Shown here piece by piece: positions 8,055 through 16,546 of a stretch of 64,000 bases of DNA. The stretch spans positions 62,001 to 126,000 of the forward strand of contig CAYWRZ010000001.1 of the NCBI GenBank assembly GCA_964460845.1. The letters run 5' to 3'. The DNA comes from CAYWRZ01 sp964460845 (GTDB lineage Bacteria; Bacteroidota; Bacteroidia; Flavobacteriales_D; UBA2798). The stretch's first letter is position 1; each line of letters opens with the position of its first letter. A model generated the notes under the pieces. It worked only from the letters and a program-made list of their open reading frames with translations. It was not told the origin of the DNA and did no database searches. Position numbers and translations under genes: made by a program.

Positions 8055-9614
8055 TTATACCTTAGGCTTTAGCACCACAAAAGGAATCAGCATTTCTTCG
8101 AGCGAAATGCCGCCGTGCTGGAACGTGCCCTGGTAAAAATTCACGAAGTGATTGTAATTATTGGGATACACGAAAAACTTGTATTCCTTCGCAAACACAT
8201 ACGTAGTACTCACATTCACGCGCGGCAGAAATACTTCGGCCGGGTTTTTCACCTCAAAGACATCTTTAGGCTGGTAATTGAGATTTTTTCCCTGCTTATA
8301 ACGCAAGTTGGTATTGGTATTGCGATCGCCTACAATCTTGCTCGGCTCTTTGACGTGCACCGTGCCGTGATCGGTGGTGATTACTACACGAGCGCCTTTC
8401 TCGGCAATTTTCCGGAAAATATCGAAGAGCGGCGAATGTTCGAACCAGGAACGGGTCAGCGAGCGGTAAGCCGTTTCGTTATCGGCCAGCTCGCGTATCA
8501 CTTCCATGTCGGTACGCGCGTGCGAGAGCATATCCACAAAATTATAGACAATCACATTGAGTGAATTACCCATCAGGTTGTTGAGCTGATCCGATAATTT
8601 TTTACCGGCATTCAGGTTGGTGATTTTATGGTAAGAAAAACGCGTATTCGGCTTACCCCACATTTTAAGCTGTGCTTCTAACAGCTCTTTTTCAAAATTA
8701 TTTTTGCTGCCCTCCTCGTCTTCGTTGACCCAATAAGCCGGGTGTTTTTTCTGAATTTCGGAAGGCATGAGTCCGGCGAAAATAGAATTACGCGCATACT
8801 GCGTAGCCGTAGGTAAAATGCTGTAATACACCTCTTCCTGCTCTTCTGTAAAAAGTCCGTGCAGCAGGGGTTGTATCACCTTCCACTGATCGTAGCGCAG
8901 GTTGTCGATAAGGATAAAAAACAAAGGCTCCTCATTGAGCAGCGGCATCAGCTTACGTTTGAGCAGGGTATGCGACATGAGCGGTATATCGCTACCCTTG
9001 CCGTTCACCCAGTCGATGTAATTGTCTGACACAAATCTCGAAAACAGGCTGTTGGCCTCATTTTTCTGCATCTGCAAAATTTGGTGCAAGCCCTGATCGC
9101 TGATTTTTTCGAGCTCCAGCTCCCAATAGATCAGCTTGCGGTGCATATCGGCCCAGTCGCCCGTACTGCGCAGATCACCGAGCTGCATCCCTATCTGCCG
9201 AAACTCCTGCTGATAGTTCATGCTGGTTTTTTCGGTAACCAGGCGTTTCGATTCAAGGTTTTTTTTGAGCGAAAGTAAAATCTGATTGGGATTGACGGGC
9301 TTGATCAGATAATCAGAGATTTTCCCGCCGATAGCGCTGTCCATAATGGCTTCTTCTTCGCTTTTAGTGATCATCACCACCGGTACCGAAGGCTGCATCG
9401 CTTTGATGCGCTCGAGCGTTTCGAGTCCGGTAAGACCAGGCATATTTTCGTCTAAAAAAACGATATCGAAATAGGTTTCACGTGCTTTATCAATTGCTTC
9501 ATCGCCACTGTTTACCGGAGTAATGGCATAGCCTTTCGATTCGAGAAACAAGATGTGCGGGCGCAGTAAATCAATTTCGTCGTCGGCCCAAAGAATGGAT
9601 ACTTTATCGCTCAT
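8055..9614 (-). CDS. porX: PorX-type response regulator with PglZ phosphatase domain
   Basis: A 519-residue fusion of a CheY-like receiver (residues 1-125) and a PglZ/alkaline-phosphatase-superfamily domain (about 210-519). In the receiver, the acidic pocket is D11/D12, the phosphoacceptor is D55 in VFLDENMPG, and the T/K positions lie in MITKSE and YLIKPVN. The PglZ part shows FFILIDNLRYDQWKV, NIFAGLMPSEIQKKHP-like and VVITTDHGTVHVKEPSKI metal-site motifs. This architecture and length match PorX of Porphyromonas gingivalis and Flavobacterium, which with the sensor PorY and sigma factor SigP controls type IX secretion; its PglZ domain hydrolyses cyclic and linear oligonucleotides. Two T9SS cargo genes in this window fit. 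The gene converges with the phosphatase and diverges from the HD gene. Confidence 0.92.
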   Translation of the reverse strand: MSDKVSILWADDEIDLLRPHILFLESKGYAITPVNSGDEAIDKARETYFDIVFLDENMPGLTGLETLERIKAMQPSVPVVMITKSEEEAIMDSAIGGKISDYLIKPVNPNQILLSLKKNLESKRLVTEKTSMNYQQEFRQIGMQLGDLRSTGDWADMHRKLIYWELELEKISDQGLHQILQMQKNEANSLFSRFVSDNYIDWVNGKGSDIPLMSHTLLKRKLMPLLNEEPLFFILIDNLRYDQWKVIQPLLHGLFTEEQEEVYYSILPTATQYARNSIFAGLMPSEIQKKHPAYWVNEDEEGSKNNFEKELLEAQLKMWGKPNTRFSYHKITNLNAGKKLSDQLNNLMGNSLNVIVYNFVDMLSHARTDMEVIRELADNETAYRSLTRSWFEHSPLFDIFRKIAEKGARVVITTDHGTVHVKEPSKIVGDRNTNTNLRYKQGKNLNYQPKDVFEVKNPAEVFLPRVNVSTTYVFAKEYKFFVYPNNYNHFVNFYQGTFQHGGISLEEMLIPFVVLKPKV

Positions 9615-9664
9615 AGAGTGTGGTATAGCTTACAGGATAAAGGTACGGCAATCCCGGCGATTTA

Positions 9665-9691
9665 TTGTACACGATTTTCGTTATATCTTTG
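9665..9691 (+). promoter_or_regulatory. Candidate promoter of the HD phosphohydrolase gene
   Basis: TTG at 9665-9667, 16 bases, then TATCTTTG at 9684-9691, a perfect TAnnTTTG box. This leaves a 5' leader of about 30 bases before the ATG at 9725. Confidence 0.5.
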
Positions 9692-9724
9692 TCGGTGCAG
9701 CGACCGGATAAACGGTAACTACCT

Positions 9725-10951
9725 ATGACTAACTCCAACAAACGCAAAATATTCAACGATCCGGTTTACGGCTTTATCTCTATTCCGTTCGACCTTGCGC
9801 TCGATGTGATCGATCACCCCTGGTTCCAGCGTCTGCGCCGGATCAAGCAACTGGGTATGTCGCACATGGTTTACCCCGGCGCCCTGCATACACGTTTCCA
9901 CCACGCCATTGGCGCCATGCATCTCATGGGCCAGGCCATCGAGGTATTGCGCTACAAAGGGCACGAGATTACCGACTCCGAAGCCGAAGCCGTAACCCTG
10001 GCTATACTACTGCACGATATAGGGCATGGCCCTTTTTCGCACGCTCTTGAAAACAGCATTGTACACGGCATTCGGCACGAAGATTTGAGCCTGCGTTTTA
10101 TGGAAGCGCTCAATACTGAATTTGACGGAAAGCTCAGCCTGGCCATCGAAATTTTCACCAACCGTTATCCGAAAAAATTCCTGCACCAGCTCGTATCGGG
10201 TCAGCTCGATATGGATCGCCTCGACTACCTGAACCGCGACAGCTTCTTTACAGGCGTATCGGAAGGAGTAGTAGGCAGCGAGCGTATTATAAAAATGCTG
10301 GAAATACACGGCGATGAGCTGGTGGTCGAAGTAAAAGGCATTTACAGCGTCGAGAAGTTTATCGTGGCCCGCCGACTGATGTACTGGCAGGTGTACCTGC
10401 ACAAAACCGTGCTGGCCGCCGAAATGATGCTGATCCGTATTCTCAAGCGCGCCAAAGAGCTGGCGCTAAAAGGCGAAAAGCTGTTCTGCTCCCCCGCATT
10501 GGAAACCTTTCTGTACCATACCTACGGCGCAGAAGATTTTTCGCGCGACCCTTCACTTTTGCATACTTTCGCCCGACTCGACGATTTCGACATCATGTCG
10601 GCCATCAAAGTATGGGCCGATCACAGCGACAAAGTGCTGGCTTTGCTATCAGACAGCTTTCTAAACCGTCTGCTTTTCCGTATCACCCTCGAAAAAAGCC
10701 CTTATCCCGAGTCGCTTATCCGCGATAAAAAACAAGAATTTTGCCAAAAGCACGGCTTTACGCCCGAAGAAGCCGAATACTTCGTATTGACCGACCACAT
10801 CAGCAACAATGCGTACAATCCCGACAGCGACAAAATCCACATCCTGTTTCGCGACAAAACCGTAGCCGATATTGCCGAAGCCTCCGACAACCTTAACATT
10901 TCGGCCCTTTCCAAACCCGTCAAAAAATACGTGCTGGCCGTAGCGAGATAA
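9725..10951 (+). CDS. HD domain phosphohydrolase
   Basis: A 408-residue cytosolic protein of the HD superfamily, related to the dNTPase/SAMHD1 branch. Metal-binding and catalytic signatures are visible: TRFHHAIGAMHLMGQA (first His), ILLHDIGHGPFSHALENS (the HD pair and following His) and QLDMDRLDYLNRDSF (last Asp). It resembles YwfO-type proteins, some of which hydrolyse dNTPs; substrate specificity cannot be read from sequence. It is the first gene of a rightward run into the lpx cluster, but 83 bp separate it from lpxD. Such an HD gene before lpxD is a common Bacteroidota arrangement. It is divergent from porX. Confidence 0.88.
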   Translation: MTNSNKRKIFNDPVYGFISIPFDLALDVIDHPWFQRLRRIKQLGMSHMVYPGALHTRFHHAIGAMHLMGQAIEVLRYKGHEITDSEAEAVTLAILLHDIGHGPFSHALENSIVHGIRHEDLSLRFMEALNTEFDGKLSLAIEIFTNRYPKKFLHQLVSGQLDMDRLDYLNRDSFFTGVSEGVVGSERIIKMLEIHGDELVVEVKGIYSVEKFIVARRLMYWQVYLHKTVLAAEMMLIRILKRAKELALKGEKLFCSPALETFLYHTYGAEDFSRDPSLLHTFARLDDFDIMSAIKVWADHSDKVLALLSDSFLNRLLFRITLEKSPYPESLIRDKKQEFCQKHGFTPEEAEYFVLTDHISNNAYNPDSDKIHILFRDKTVADIAEASDNLNISALSKPVKKYVLAVAR

Positions 10952-11034
10952 AACCTGCCTGAAAACGCGGGAGCAAGGCTTAATTCGTATATTCGTATCG
11001 TCAGTAATTTTCAATCCGAAACCGCCCCTCACTT

Positions 11035-12096
11035 ATGGAGTTTAGTGCCGCGCAGATTGCAGCCCTGCTTAATGGAACGGTAGAAGGCGATCCCGCGCAG
11101 GCCGTCCGTAATCTTTCCAAAATAGAAGAAGGAGAACCGGGTACGCTCACCTTTTTGGCCAATCCGAAATACACGCCTTACCTCTACACCACCGGCGCTT
11201 CGATTGCCATTGTAGCAAGCGATTTTACGCCGGAAAAAGCCCTGCCTCCAACCCTGACCCTGATCCGGGTGGAGGATCCCTATGCCTGTTTTGCCAAGCT
11301 ACTGGCACATTACAACCAAATTAAAGGCGACAAAAAAGGAATCGAACAGCCCAGCTTTATCGATCCTTCGGCACAGCTTGGCGAGCATGTCTATGTGGGC
11401 GCTTTTGCCTATATCGGGAAAAATGTGGAGATCGGCGAAGGCAGCAAAATATACCCGCAGGCTTACATCGGCGACAATGTGAAAATAGGCGCGCACAGCA
11501 CTATTTATGCAGGTGTGAAAATTTATTCAGACTGTGTAATCGGTAATCATTGCACGGTACACGCTTCGTCTGTAATCGGAGCCGATGGCTTCGGCTTTGC
11601 GCCCAACAGCGAAAACAACTACGAAAAAGTGCCGCAAATCGGCAATGTCATACTCGAAGACCATGTCGAAATTGGTGCCAACAGCGCCATCGACCGGGCT
11701 ACCCTGGGTTCTACCCTAATCCGGAAAGGTGTCAAAATAGACAACCTTGTACAGGTAGCACACAATGTAGAAATCGGAGAAAATACGGTCATCGCTTCGC
11801 AAAGCGGCATAGCCGGTTCTACCCGTTTGGGTAAAAACATGATGATCGGCGGACAGGTAGGAGTGGTAGGTCACCTGCGTTTGGCCGACGGCGTAAAGAT
11901 AGCCGCGCAATCGGGCGTAGGGCAAAATGTAGAAACCCCGGGCGAAATCATACAAGGCTCTCCGGCTTTTGCGATAGGTCAGTACAAACGCTCTTACGTT
12001 CTTTTCCGTTCGCTGCCCCAACTTAAAGAACAAATGAATAAATTAGCGCAGGAAATAGAAGCCTTGAAAAAAGGGCGCGAAAAGCCAACAGAATGA
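11035..12096 (+). CDS. lpxD: UDP-3-O-(3-hydroxyacyl)glucosamine N-acyltransferase
   Basis: Third step of lipid A synthesis: transfer of a 3-hydroxyacyl chain from acyl carrier protein to the 2-amino group of UDP-3-O-acylglucosamine. It has 353 residues, the normal length. The N-terminal uridine-binding domain (to about 100) contains TFLANPKYTPYLYTTGAS. It is followed by a left-handed beta helix of hexapeptide repeats from about 110 to 310, and a C-terminal helix QLKEQMNKLAQEIEALKK. The catalytic His is in VQVAHNVEIGENTVIA, and GADGFGFAP is a strong family motif. The stop codon overlaps the start of lpxC-fabZ (ATGA), so the two are translationally coupled. Confidence 0.96.
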   Translation: MEFSAAQIAALLNGTVEGDPAQAVRNLSKIEEGEPGTLTFLANPKYTPYLYTTGASIAIVASDFTPEKALPPTLTLIRVEDPYACFAKLLAHYNQIKGDKKGIEQPSFIDPSAQLGEHVYVGAFAYIGKNVEIGEGSKIYPQAYIGDNVKIGAHSTIYAGVKIYSDCVIGNHCTVHASSVIGADGFGFAPNSENNYEKVPQIGNVILEDHVEIGANSAIDRATLGSTLIRKGVKIDNLVQVAHNVEIGENTVIASQSGIAGSTRLGKNMMIGGQVGVVGHLRLADGVKIAAQSGVGQNVETPGEIIQGSPAFAIGQYKRSYVLFRSLPQLKEQMNKLAQEIEALKKGREKPTE

Positions 12097-13499
12097 AAGA
12101 ATATCAGCGTACGCTCAAAGCACCGGTAAATTTTTCGGGTGTAGGACTCCATACCGGCGCCAAAGTGAATGTCACTATCCTGCCCGCCCCTGAGAATCAC
12201 GGTTATAAGTTCCAGCGTACCGACCTCGAAGGTCAGCCCGTCATCAAAGCCGATGCCGATTTGGTCGTATCGACCGAGCGGGGTACCACCCTCGAAGAAA
12301 AAGGGAATCGCGTACACACCACCGAGCACATTTTGGCTGCGCTGTACGGCTTGCAGGTGGACAATGCGCTGATCCAGCTCGACGGCCCCGAAGTGCCCAT
12401 TATGGACGGCAGCTCCAAACCTTTCGTAGAAGCTATCGACGCAAGCGGCTATACCGAACAAAGCGCGGAACGCGAATATTTCGAACTCAGCCATAACATT
12501 CCCTGGGAAGATCTCGACAAAGGCATCGAAATGCTGGCCGTACCCGCAAGCGATTTCAGACTTACCGTCATGGTGGACTACAACTCGCCCGTGCTGGGCA
12601 CCCAGCATGCCACCATGTACAACATCAACGAATTTAAAACCGAAATAGCCAGTTGCCGTACCTTTGTTTTTCTCGGCGAACTGGAGCAGTTAGCGCGACG
12701 CGGCCTTATCAAAGGCGGCGATCCCGATAATGCTATCGTACTGGTAGAGCGTGAAGAAGTTTCCGAAAAAGAGCTGAAAGAGCTGGCGCAACTGTTGGGC
12801 AAAGAAGACCTTCAGGTACAAATCAAAGGCATAGGCGTGCTCAACAATACCAAAATGAAATTCCAGAACGAGCCGGCACGCCACAAGCTGCTCGACATCG
12901 TAGGCGACCTCGCGCTGGTAGGCAAACCCATTCGCGGACATATCCTCGCCGCACGTCCGGGGCATTCGGGCAACGTGTCTTTTGCCAAAATCATCAAAGA
13001 CATTATCCGCAACGAGAAAAAGAATCCGGTTAAGCATTTTAACCTCGATAAAGAACCCCTGCACGACATCAACACCATCGAAAAGATGTTGCCCCACCGC
13101 TACCCTTTCCTGCTGGTGGACAAGATCATGGAGATGACCGAAGAAGGTATTATCGGCGTAAAAAACATAACGCGTAACGAACCGTTTTTTCAGGGACATT
13201 TTCCCGGAAACCCTGTGTTCCCCGGCGTATTACAGGTCGAAGCCATGGCACAATGCGGCGGAATATTCGCCCTGAGCAGCGTACCCGACCCCGAAAATTA
13301 CATGACCTATTTCCTGAAAATAGACAGCGTAAAATTCAAGCGAAAAGTAATCCCCGGCGATACGTTGGTGATGGATTTGGAACTTGTCACTCCCATAAGA
13401 CGCGGTATTGTACACATGAGAGGAGCCTGTTACGTAAACGGACAGGTAGTCTCCGAGGCCGAAATGCTCGCACAAATAGTTAAAGAGAAAAACGTATGA
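12093..13499 (+). CDS. lpxC-fabZ: Bifunctional LpxC deacetylase / FabZ dehydratase fusion
   Basis: A 468-residue fusion typical of Bacteroidota. Residues 1 to about 305 are LpxC, the zinc-dependent UDP-3-O-acyl-GlcNAc deacetylase that commits flux to lipid A. Motifs are GVGLHTG, the zinc-site HTTEHILAALYGL, VPIMDGSSKPFVEAI and the C-terminal ILAARPGHSGNVSFAK with the catalytic His. Residues of about 325-468 are FabZ, the (3R)-hydroxyacyl-ACP dehydratase, with catalytic His in MLPHRYPFLLVDKI and Glu in PGVLQVEAMAQCGG. Joining the two activities links hydroxyacyl-ACP use in lipid A to its use in fatty acid elongation. The ORF starts four bases inside lpxD and its stop overlaps the lpxA start. 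Confidence 0.97.
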   Translation: MKEYQRTLKAPVNFSGVGLHTGAKVNVTILPAPENHGYKFQRTDLEGQPVIKADADLVVSTERGTTLEEKGNRVHTTEHILAALYGLQVDNALIQLDGPEVPIMDGSSKPFVEAIDASGYTEQSAEREYFELSHNIPWEDLDKGIEMLAVPASDFRLTVMVDYNSPVLGTQHATMYNINEFKTEIASCRTFVFLGELEQLARRGLIKGGDPDNAIVLVEREEVSEKELKELAQLLGKEDLQVQIKGIGVLNNTKMKFQNEPARHKLLDIVGDLALVGKPIRGHILAARPGHSGNVSFAKIIKDIIRNEKKNPVKHFNLDKEPLHDINTIEKMLPHRYPFLLVDKIMEMTEEGIIGVKNITRNEPFFQGHFPGNPVFPGVLQVEAMAQCGGIFALSSVPDPENYMTYFLKIDSVKFKRKVIPGDTLVMDLELVTPIRRGIVHMRGACYVNGQVVSEAEMLAQIVKEKNV

Positions 13500-14275
13500 G
13501 CATCTCGTCTGCCAATATCGATCCCCGCGCCCGCATCGGCAAAGGGACCGTTATAGAACCTTTTGCTACTATCTACGGCGATGTGGAAATCGGTGAAAAT
13601 TGTTGGATAGGACCAAATGTGGTCATCTTCGACGGCTCTCGCATCGGAAACAACGTAAAAATTTATCCCGGTGCGGTAATCGGCCCCGAATCGCAGGATC
13701 TGAAATACGCAGGCGAGTACACCACCACCGAAATCGGTGACTATACCGTGATACGCGAATACGTAACCATTCACCGTGGCACCAAAGACCGTATGAAAAC
13801 CACCGTAGGCAGCCATTGCCTGCTGATGGCTTATGTACACGTAGCGCACGATTGTGAAGTGGGCAACCATGTCATACTCGCCAACAGCGTAGGACTGTCG
13901 GGTCACGTGCAGGTCGATGATTATGCTATAATCGAAGGAATGGTGGGCGTACAGCAATTTATCCGCATAGGCGCACACGCCTTCGTAGGGGGCGGATCGC
14001 TGGTGCGAAAAAACGTGCCTCCTTTCGTAAAAGCCGCCCGCGAACCCCTTTCCTATATTGGTGTCAACACGGTAGGACTACGCCGACGCGGATATACCGA
14101 TCAGCAAATCACATTGATAGAAGACATCTACCGCGTGATATATGTACAGAACAGTAACCTTACGGTGGCGCTTAACATCGTGAACCTGGAGCTGCCCGTA
14201 TCGCCCGAAAAAGAGCAAATCATCGAGTTTATCCGCAACTCCACCAACAAGGGTATCATGCGCGGTATCTCCTAA
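13496..14275 (+). CDS. lpxA: Acyl-ACP--UDP-N-acetylglucosamine O-acyltransferase
   Basis: First enzyme of lipid A synthesis, moving a 3-hydroxyacyl group from ACP to the 3-OH of UDP-GlcNAc. It has 259 residues, the normal length. Hexapeptide repeats begin at once (IDPRARIGKGTVIEPFATIYG). Conserved segments are GPESQDLKYAGEYTTTEIGD, REYVTIHRGT, and the catalytic His region LLMAYVHVAHDCEVGNHVI, followed by LSGHVQVDDYAIIEGMVGVQQF. The helical C-terminal part includes GLRRRGYTDQQITLIEDIYR. The start ATGA overlaps the lpxC-fabZ stop. lpxD, lpxC-fabZ and lpxA therefore form one coupled unit, and the next gene follows after six bases. Confidence 0.97.
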   Translation: MSISSANIDPRARIGKGTVIEPFATIYGDVEIGENCWIGPNVVIFDGSRIGNNVKIYPGAVIGPESQDLKYAGEYTTTEIGDYTVIREYVTIHRGTKDRMKTTVGSHCLLMAYVHVAHDCEVGNHVILANSVGLSGHVQVDDYAIIEGMVGVQQFIRIGAHAFVGGGSLVRKNVPPFVKAAREPLSYIGVNTVGLRRRGYTDQQITLIEDIYRVIYVQNSNLTVALNIVNLELPVSPEKEQIIEFIRNSTNKGIMRGIS

Positions 14276-14281
14276 AACCGC

Positions 14282-14902
14282 ATGACCATCACCTTCGAAA
14301 ATACCGGCCGACGCTTTAACCGGGAATGGATTTTCCGCCATGTCTCGCGTTCGTTTTCGGCAGGAAATGCATACGCCGTGTTAGGTTCCAACGGCTCAGG
14401 CAAATCGACCCTGCTGCAAGTGTTAGCCGGATTTCTCCAGCCTTCCGAAGGCCAGGTAACTTACCATATCGCCACGCAGCAACTGCCCGTTGAACAGCTT
14501 TACCGGCAGGTAGCCATCGCCTCTCCTTTTCTCGAACTTTACGACGATCTGAGCCTCGAAGAAGCCCTGGCTTTTCACCGTCAGCTCAAACCGTTCAGAC
14601 CCAGTATTACAGCCCGCGAAATCGTGGCCATCACCGGGCTGGAACGCGCCCGGCACAAAACCCTGCGCGATTTTTCTTCGGGAATGCGTCAACGTGTAAA
14701 ACTGGCATTGGCTATTCTGAGCGATGTGCCGCTGCTGCTACTCGACGAACCTTGTAGTAACCTCGATGCACAAGGCATAAGCTGGTACCGCGATCTGCTT
14801 GCGCAACATGCCGAAGGCAGATTAATCGTAGTAGCTTCCAATCACCTCGAAGATGAAATTTTTCTGTGCGGCGAAAGGCTGGTGATGGAAAATCTGAAAT
14901 AA
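14282..14902 (+). CDS. ABC transporter ATP-binding protein, orphan
   Basis: A 206-residue nucleotide-binding subunit. Walker A is LGSNGSGKSTLLQ (about residue 38), the Q-loop region is IASPFLELYDDL, the signature is FSSGMRQRVKLALAIL, Walker B is PLLLLDEPCSNLD, and the switch His is in VASNHLEDE. It is shorter than most ABC ATPases and has no permease beside it. It resembles the CcmA/NatA-like short ATPases. It begins six bases after lpxA, so it is expressed with the lipid A genes, but the sequence does not show whether it takes part in envelope transport. A partner permease should be sought elsewhere in the genome. Confidence 0.85.
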   Translation: MTITFENTGRRFNREWIFRHVSRSFSAGNAYAVLGSNGSGKSTLLQVLAGFLQPSEGQVTYHIATQQLPVEQLYRQVAIASPFLELYDDLSLEEALAFHRQLKPFRPSITAREIVAITGLERARHKTLRDFSSGMRQRVKLALAILSDVPLLLLDEPCSNLDAQGISWYRDLLAQHAEGRLIVVASNHLEDEIFLCGERLVMENLK

Positions 14903-14930
14903 GCCCTAATGCTTATCTTTAGCCTGTATC

Positions 14931-14938
14931 TACGTTTG
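14931..14938 (+). promoter_or_regulatory. TAnnTTTG -7 box directly before recX
   Basis: TACGTTTG ends 5 bases before the recX ATG at 14944. No good -33 box is seen. If active, the transcript would have almost no leader. Confidence 0.45.
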
Positions 14939-14943
14939 CAGAC

Positions 14944-15417
14944 ATGGCTTCTTCACTTAAATACGGCTTTGCTCAGGCTTTTGAAAAAATAAAATCGTAC
15001 TGCGCTTACCAGGAAAGAAGCCATTACGAAGTGAAAGAAAAGCTTTACGGCTACGGACTCCGGAAAGAAGAAGTGGACCGTATTCTCGCCGCGCTTATCA
15101 CCGAAAACTACCTCAACGAACAGCGTTTTGCCGAAGCCTATGCCAGCGGAAAATTTCGTATCAAACACTGGGGTCGGTATAAAATCAAACAGGGGCTCCT
15201 GGCAAAAAGAGTGTCTGAATACTGCATCCGAAAAGCCTTATCTCAAATCGGAGAAGAAGAATATTACGAAACCTTGCGGAAAATAATCGAGAAAAAATCG
15301 CTCTCGCTAAGGGAGAAAAACCCGCTGCTTAAAAAGCAAAAACTGCTGAATTACGCCGTATCAAAAGGTTTTGAAAGCGATCTGGCGCACGAAATACTTC
15401 GCGATCTCAGGGGATAA
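14944..15417 (+). CDS. recX: Regulatory protein RecX
   Basis: A 157-residue small helical protein that binds the RecA filament and restrains its activity. It is built of three-helix repeats. Recognisable segments are AYQERSHYEVKEKLYGYGL, DRILAALITENYLNEQRFAEAYASGKFRIKHWGRYKIKQGL (read as two adjoining motifs) and the final YAVSKGFESDLAHEIL. This is close to the family average length. It does not sit next to recA. The 3' end overlaps the convergent GH3 gene by 11 bp. A promoter box directly before the start suggests it is not just a passenger of the lpx operon. Confidence 0.93.
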   Translation: MASSLKYGFAQAFEKIKSYCAYQERSHYEVKEKLYGYGLRKEEVDRILAALITENYLNEQRFAEAYASGKFRIKHWGRYKIKQGLLAKRVSEYCIRKALSQIGEEEYYETLRKIIEKKSLSLREKNPLLKKQKLLNYAVSKGFESDLAHEILRDLRG

Positions 15418-16513
15418 TTCCGAGACAAATTTTAAAACGCAGAATTTTTTTGACCGACGCATAGACCTGTTCCCTGAACGCTTCGTTCACTTTCATTTCG
15501 GCTAAAATATCGCGGTGCACCTCGTCTTCGTTTTTCGGCATAAGGATAATATCGCAACCCGCCATCGCCGCTTTTAATCCGCATTGCGGCACGTTAGCCA
15601 CACCGCCCATTCCCATCGCATCGGTCACCACTATGCCTTTAAAGCCCATCTCATTTTTGAGCAAATCGGTCACAATCACACGCGATACCGAAGCCGGCAA
15701 TCCGTCGGTCTGATAACGTGCGTTGTTCTTCACAGCGATATGCCCTATCATCACCGAAACGACTCCGTTTTCAATCAGCGGCTTATACACATCCACCTCT
15801 TTCATTTCACCGTCGATAAAAACCAACTGCTTGTGCGTATCGCCCGTCACATAACCGTGCCCGGGAAAATGTTTTACGGTAGCGGCAATATTATCCTGTT
15901 GCGAAGTGGTAATAAAGGCATTGCTGTAGCGGATAATGGTGTCTTTACTTAACCCGAAGCTGCGAAAGCTCACCGTGCGATTGGGCGACAAATCGACCAC
16001 AGGAGCAAAGTTCCAGGTTACACGCATGTGCCTTAATTCCTCGTCAATTTTACGGGTTTCCTGTTCCACCTCAGCTACCGAAGTAATCTTATTGGCATAT
16101 TTCACCAAACGGGTGCCTTTTATCTTCATGTTGATAAGGCTAAGCTCGGCATCGGCGGCAAACAGCAACGGCAATCCGCCCTGCACGGCCGAAAGACTGT
16201 CGAACTGCTCGCCCAGCTTTTTGAGTGCATCGCGTTGCCCGGTAAGCAAAATCATACCCCCAATTTTCTGTTCACGCACCAGCCGCGTCACACGCGGTAC
16301 GGGTTGACCGTTATCGCCGGCCGAAGTCATAATCATCTGTCCTACCCTTTGTTCGTCGCTGAGCGATTCAAATAAAAGATTCACTTTCGCATCGAGCGAA
16401 GGAATGGGTAGAAAAAAATCACTAAGAGTATAACGTGCCGGAATAGAATCCTGGGCATGAGCCGGAACAAGCTGTATGATCCAGCAAAAAAGCAGAAGAC
16501 AAAAAATTCTCAT
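15407..16513 (-). CDS. Glycoside hydrolase family 3 protein (NagZ-like), exported
   Basis: A 368-residue GH3 N-terminal-domain protein, the NagZ/beta-N-acetylhexosaminidase size class. The ATG at 16513 gives a signal peptide (MRIFCLLLFCWIIQLVPAHAQ); an upstream start adds 11 non-hydrophobic residues. Motifs include QRVGQMIM, the loop KHFPGHGYVTGDTHKQL with the His/Asp acid-base pair of NagZ-type enzymes, and the nucleophile Asp in GIVVTDAMGMGGV. It would remove N-acetylglucosamine-type residues from cell-wall fragments in the periplasm. No beta-lactamase domain is fused to it, unlike longer GH3 proteins of the phylum. The last 11 bases overlap the end of recX on the other strand. Confidence 0.87.
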   Translation of the reverse strand: MRIFCLLLFCWIIQLVPAHAQDSIPARYTLSDFFLPIPSLDAKVNLLFESLSDEQRVGQMIMTSAGDNGQPVPRVTRLVREQKIGGMILLTGQRDALKKLGEQFDSLSAVQGGLPLLFAADAELSLINMKIKGTRLVKYANKITSVAEVEQETRKIDEELRHMRVTWNFAPVVDLSPNRTVSFRSFGLSKDTIIRYSNAFITTSQQDNIAATVKHFPGHGYVTGDTHKQLVFIDGEMKEVDVYKPLIENGVVSVMIGHIAVKNNARYQTDGLPASVSRVIVTDLLKNEMGFKGIVVTDAMGMGGVANVPQCGLKAAMAGCDIILMPKNEDEVHRDILAEMKVNEAFREQVYASVKKILRFKICLGIIP

Positions 16514-16546
16514 CGTAAAAAAGGTATTGCAATCATCGCACCACAA

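Noticed and set aside
12093..13499. LpxC-FabZ fusion as a novel architecture
   Set aside because: Unusual against enteric bacteria but standard in Bacteroidota, so used as a lineage marker rather than reported as new.
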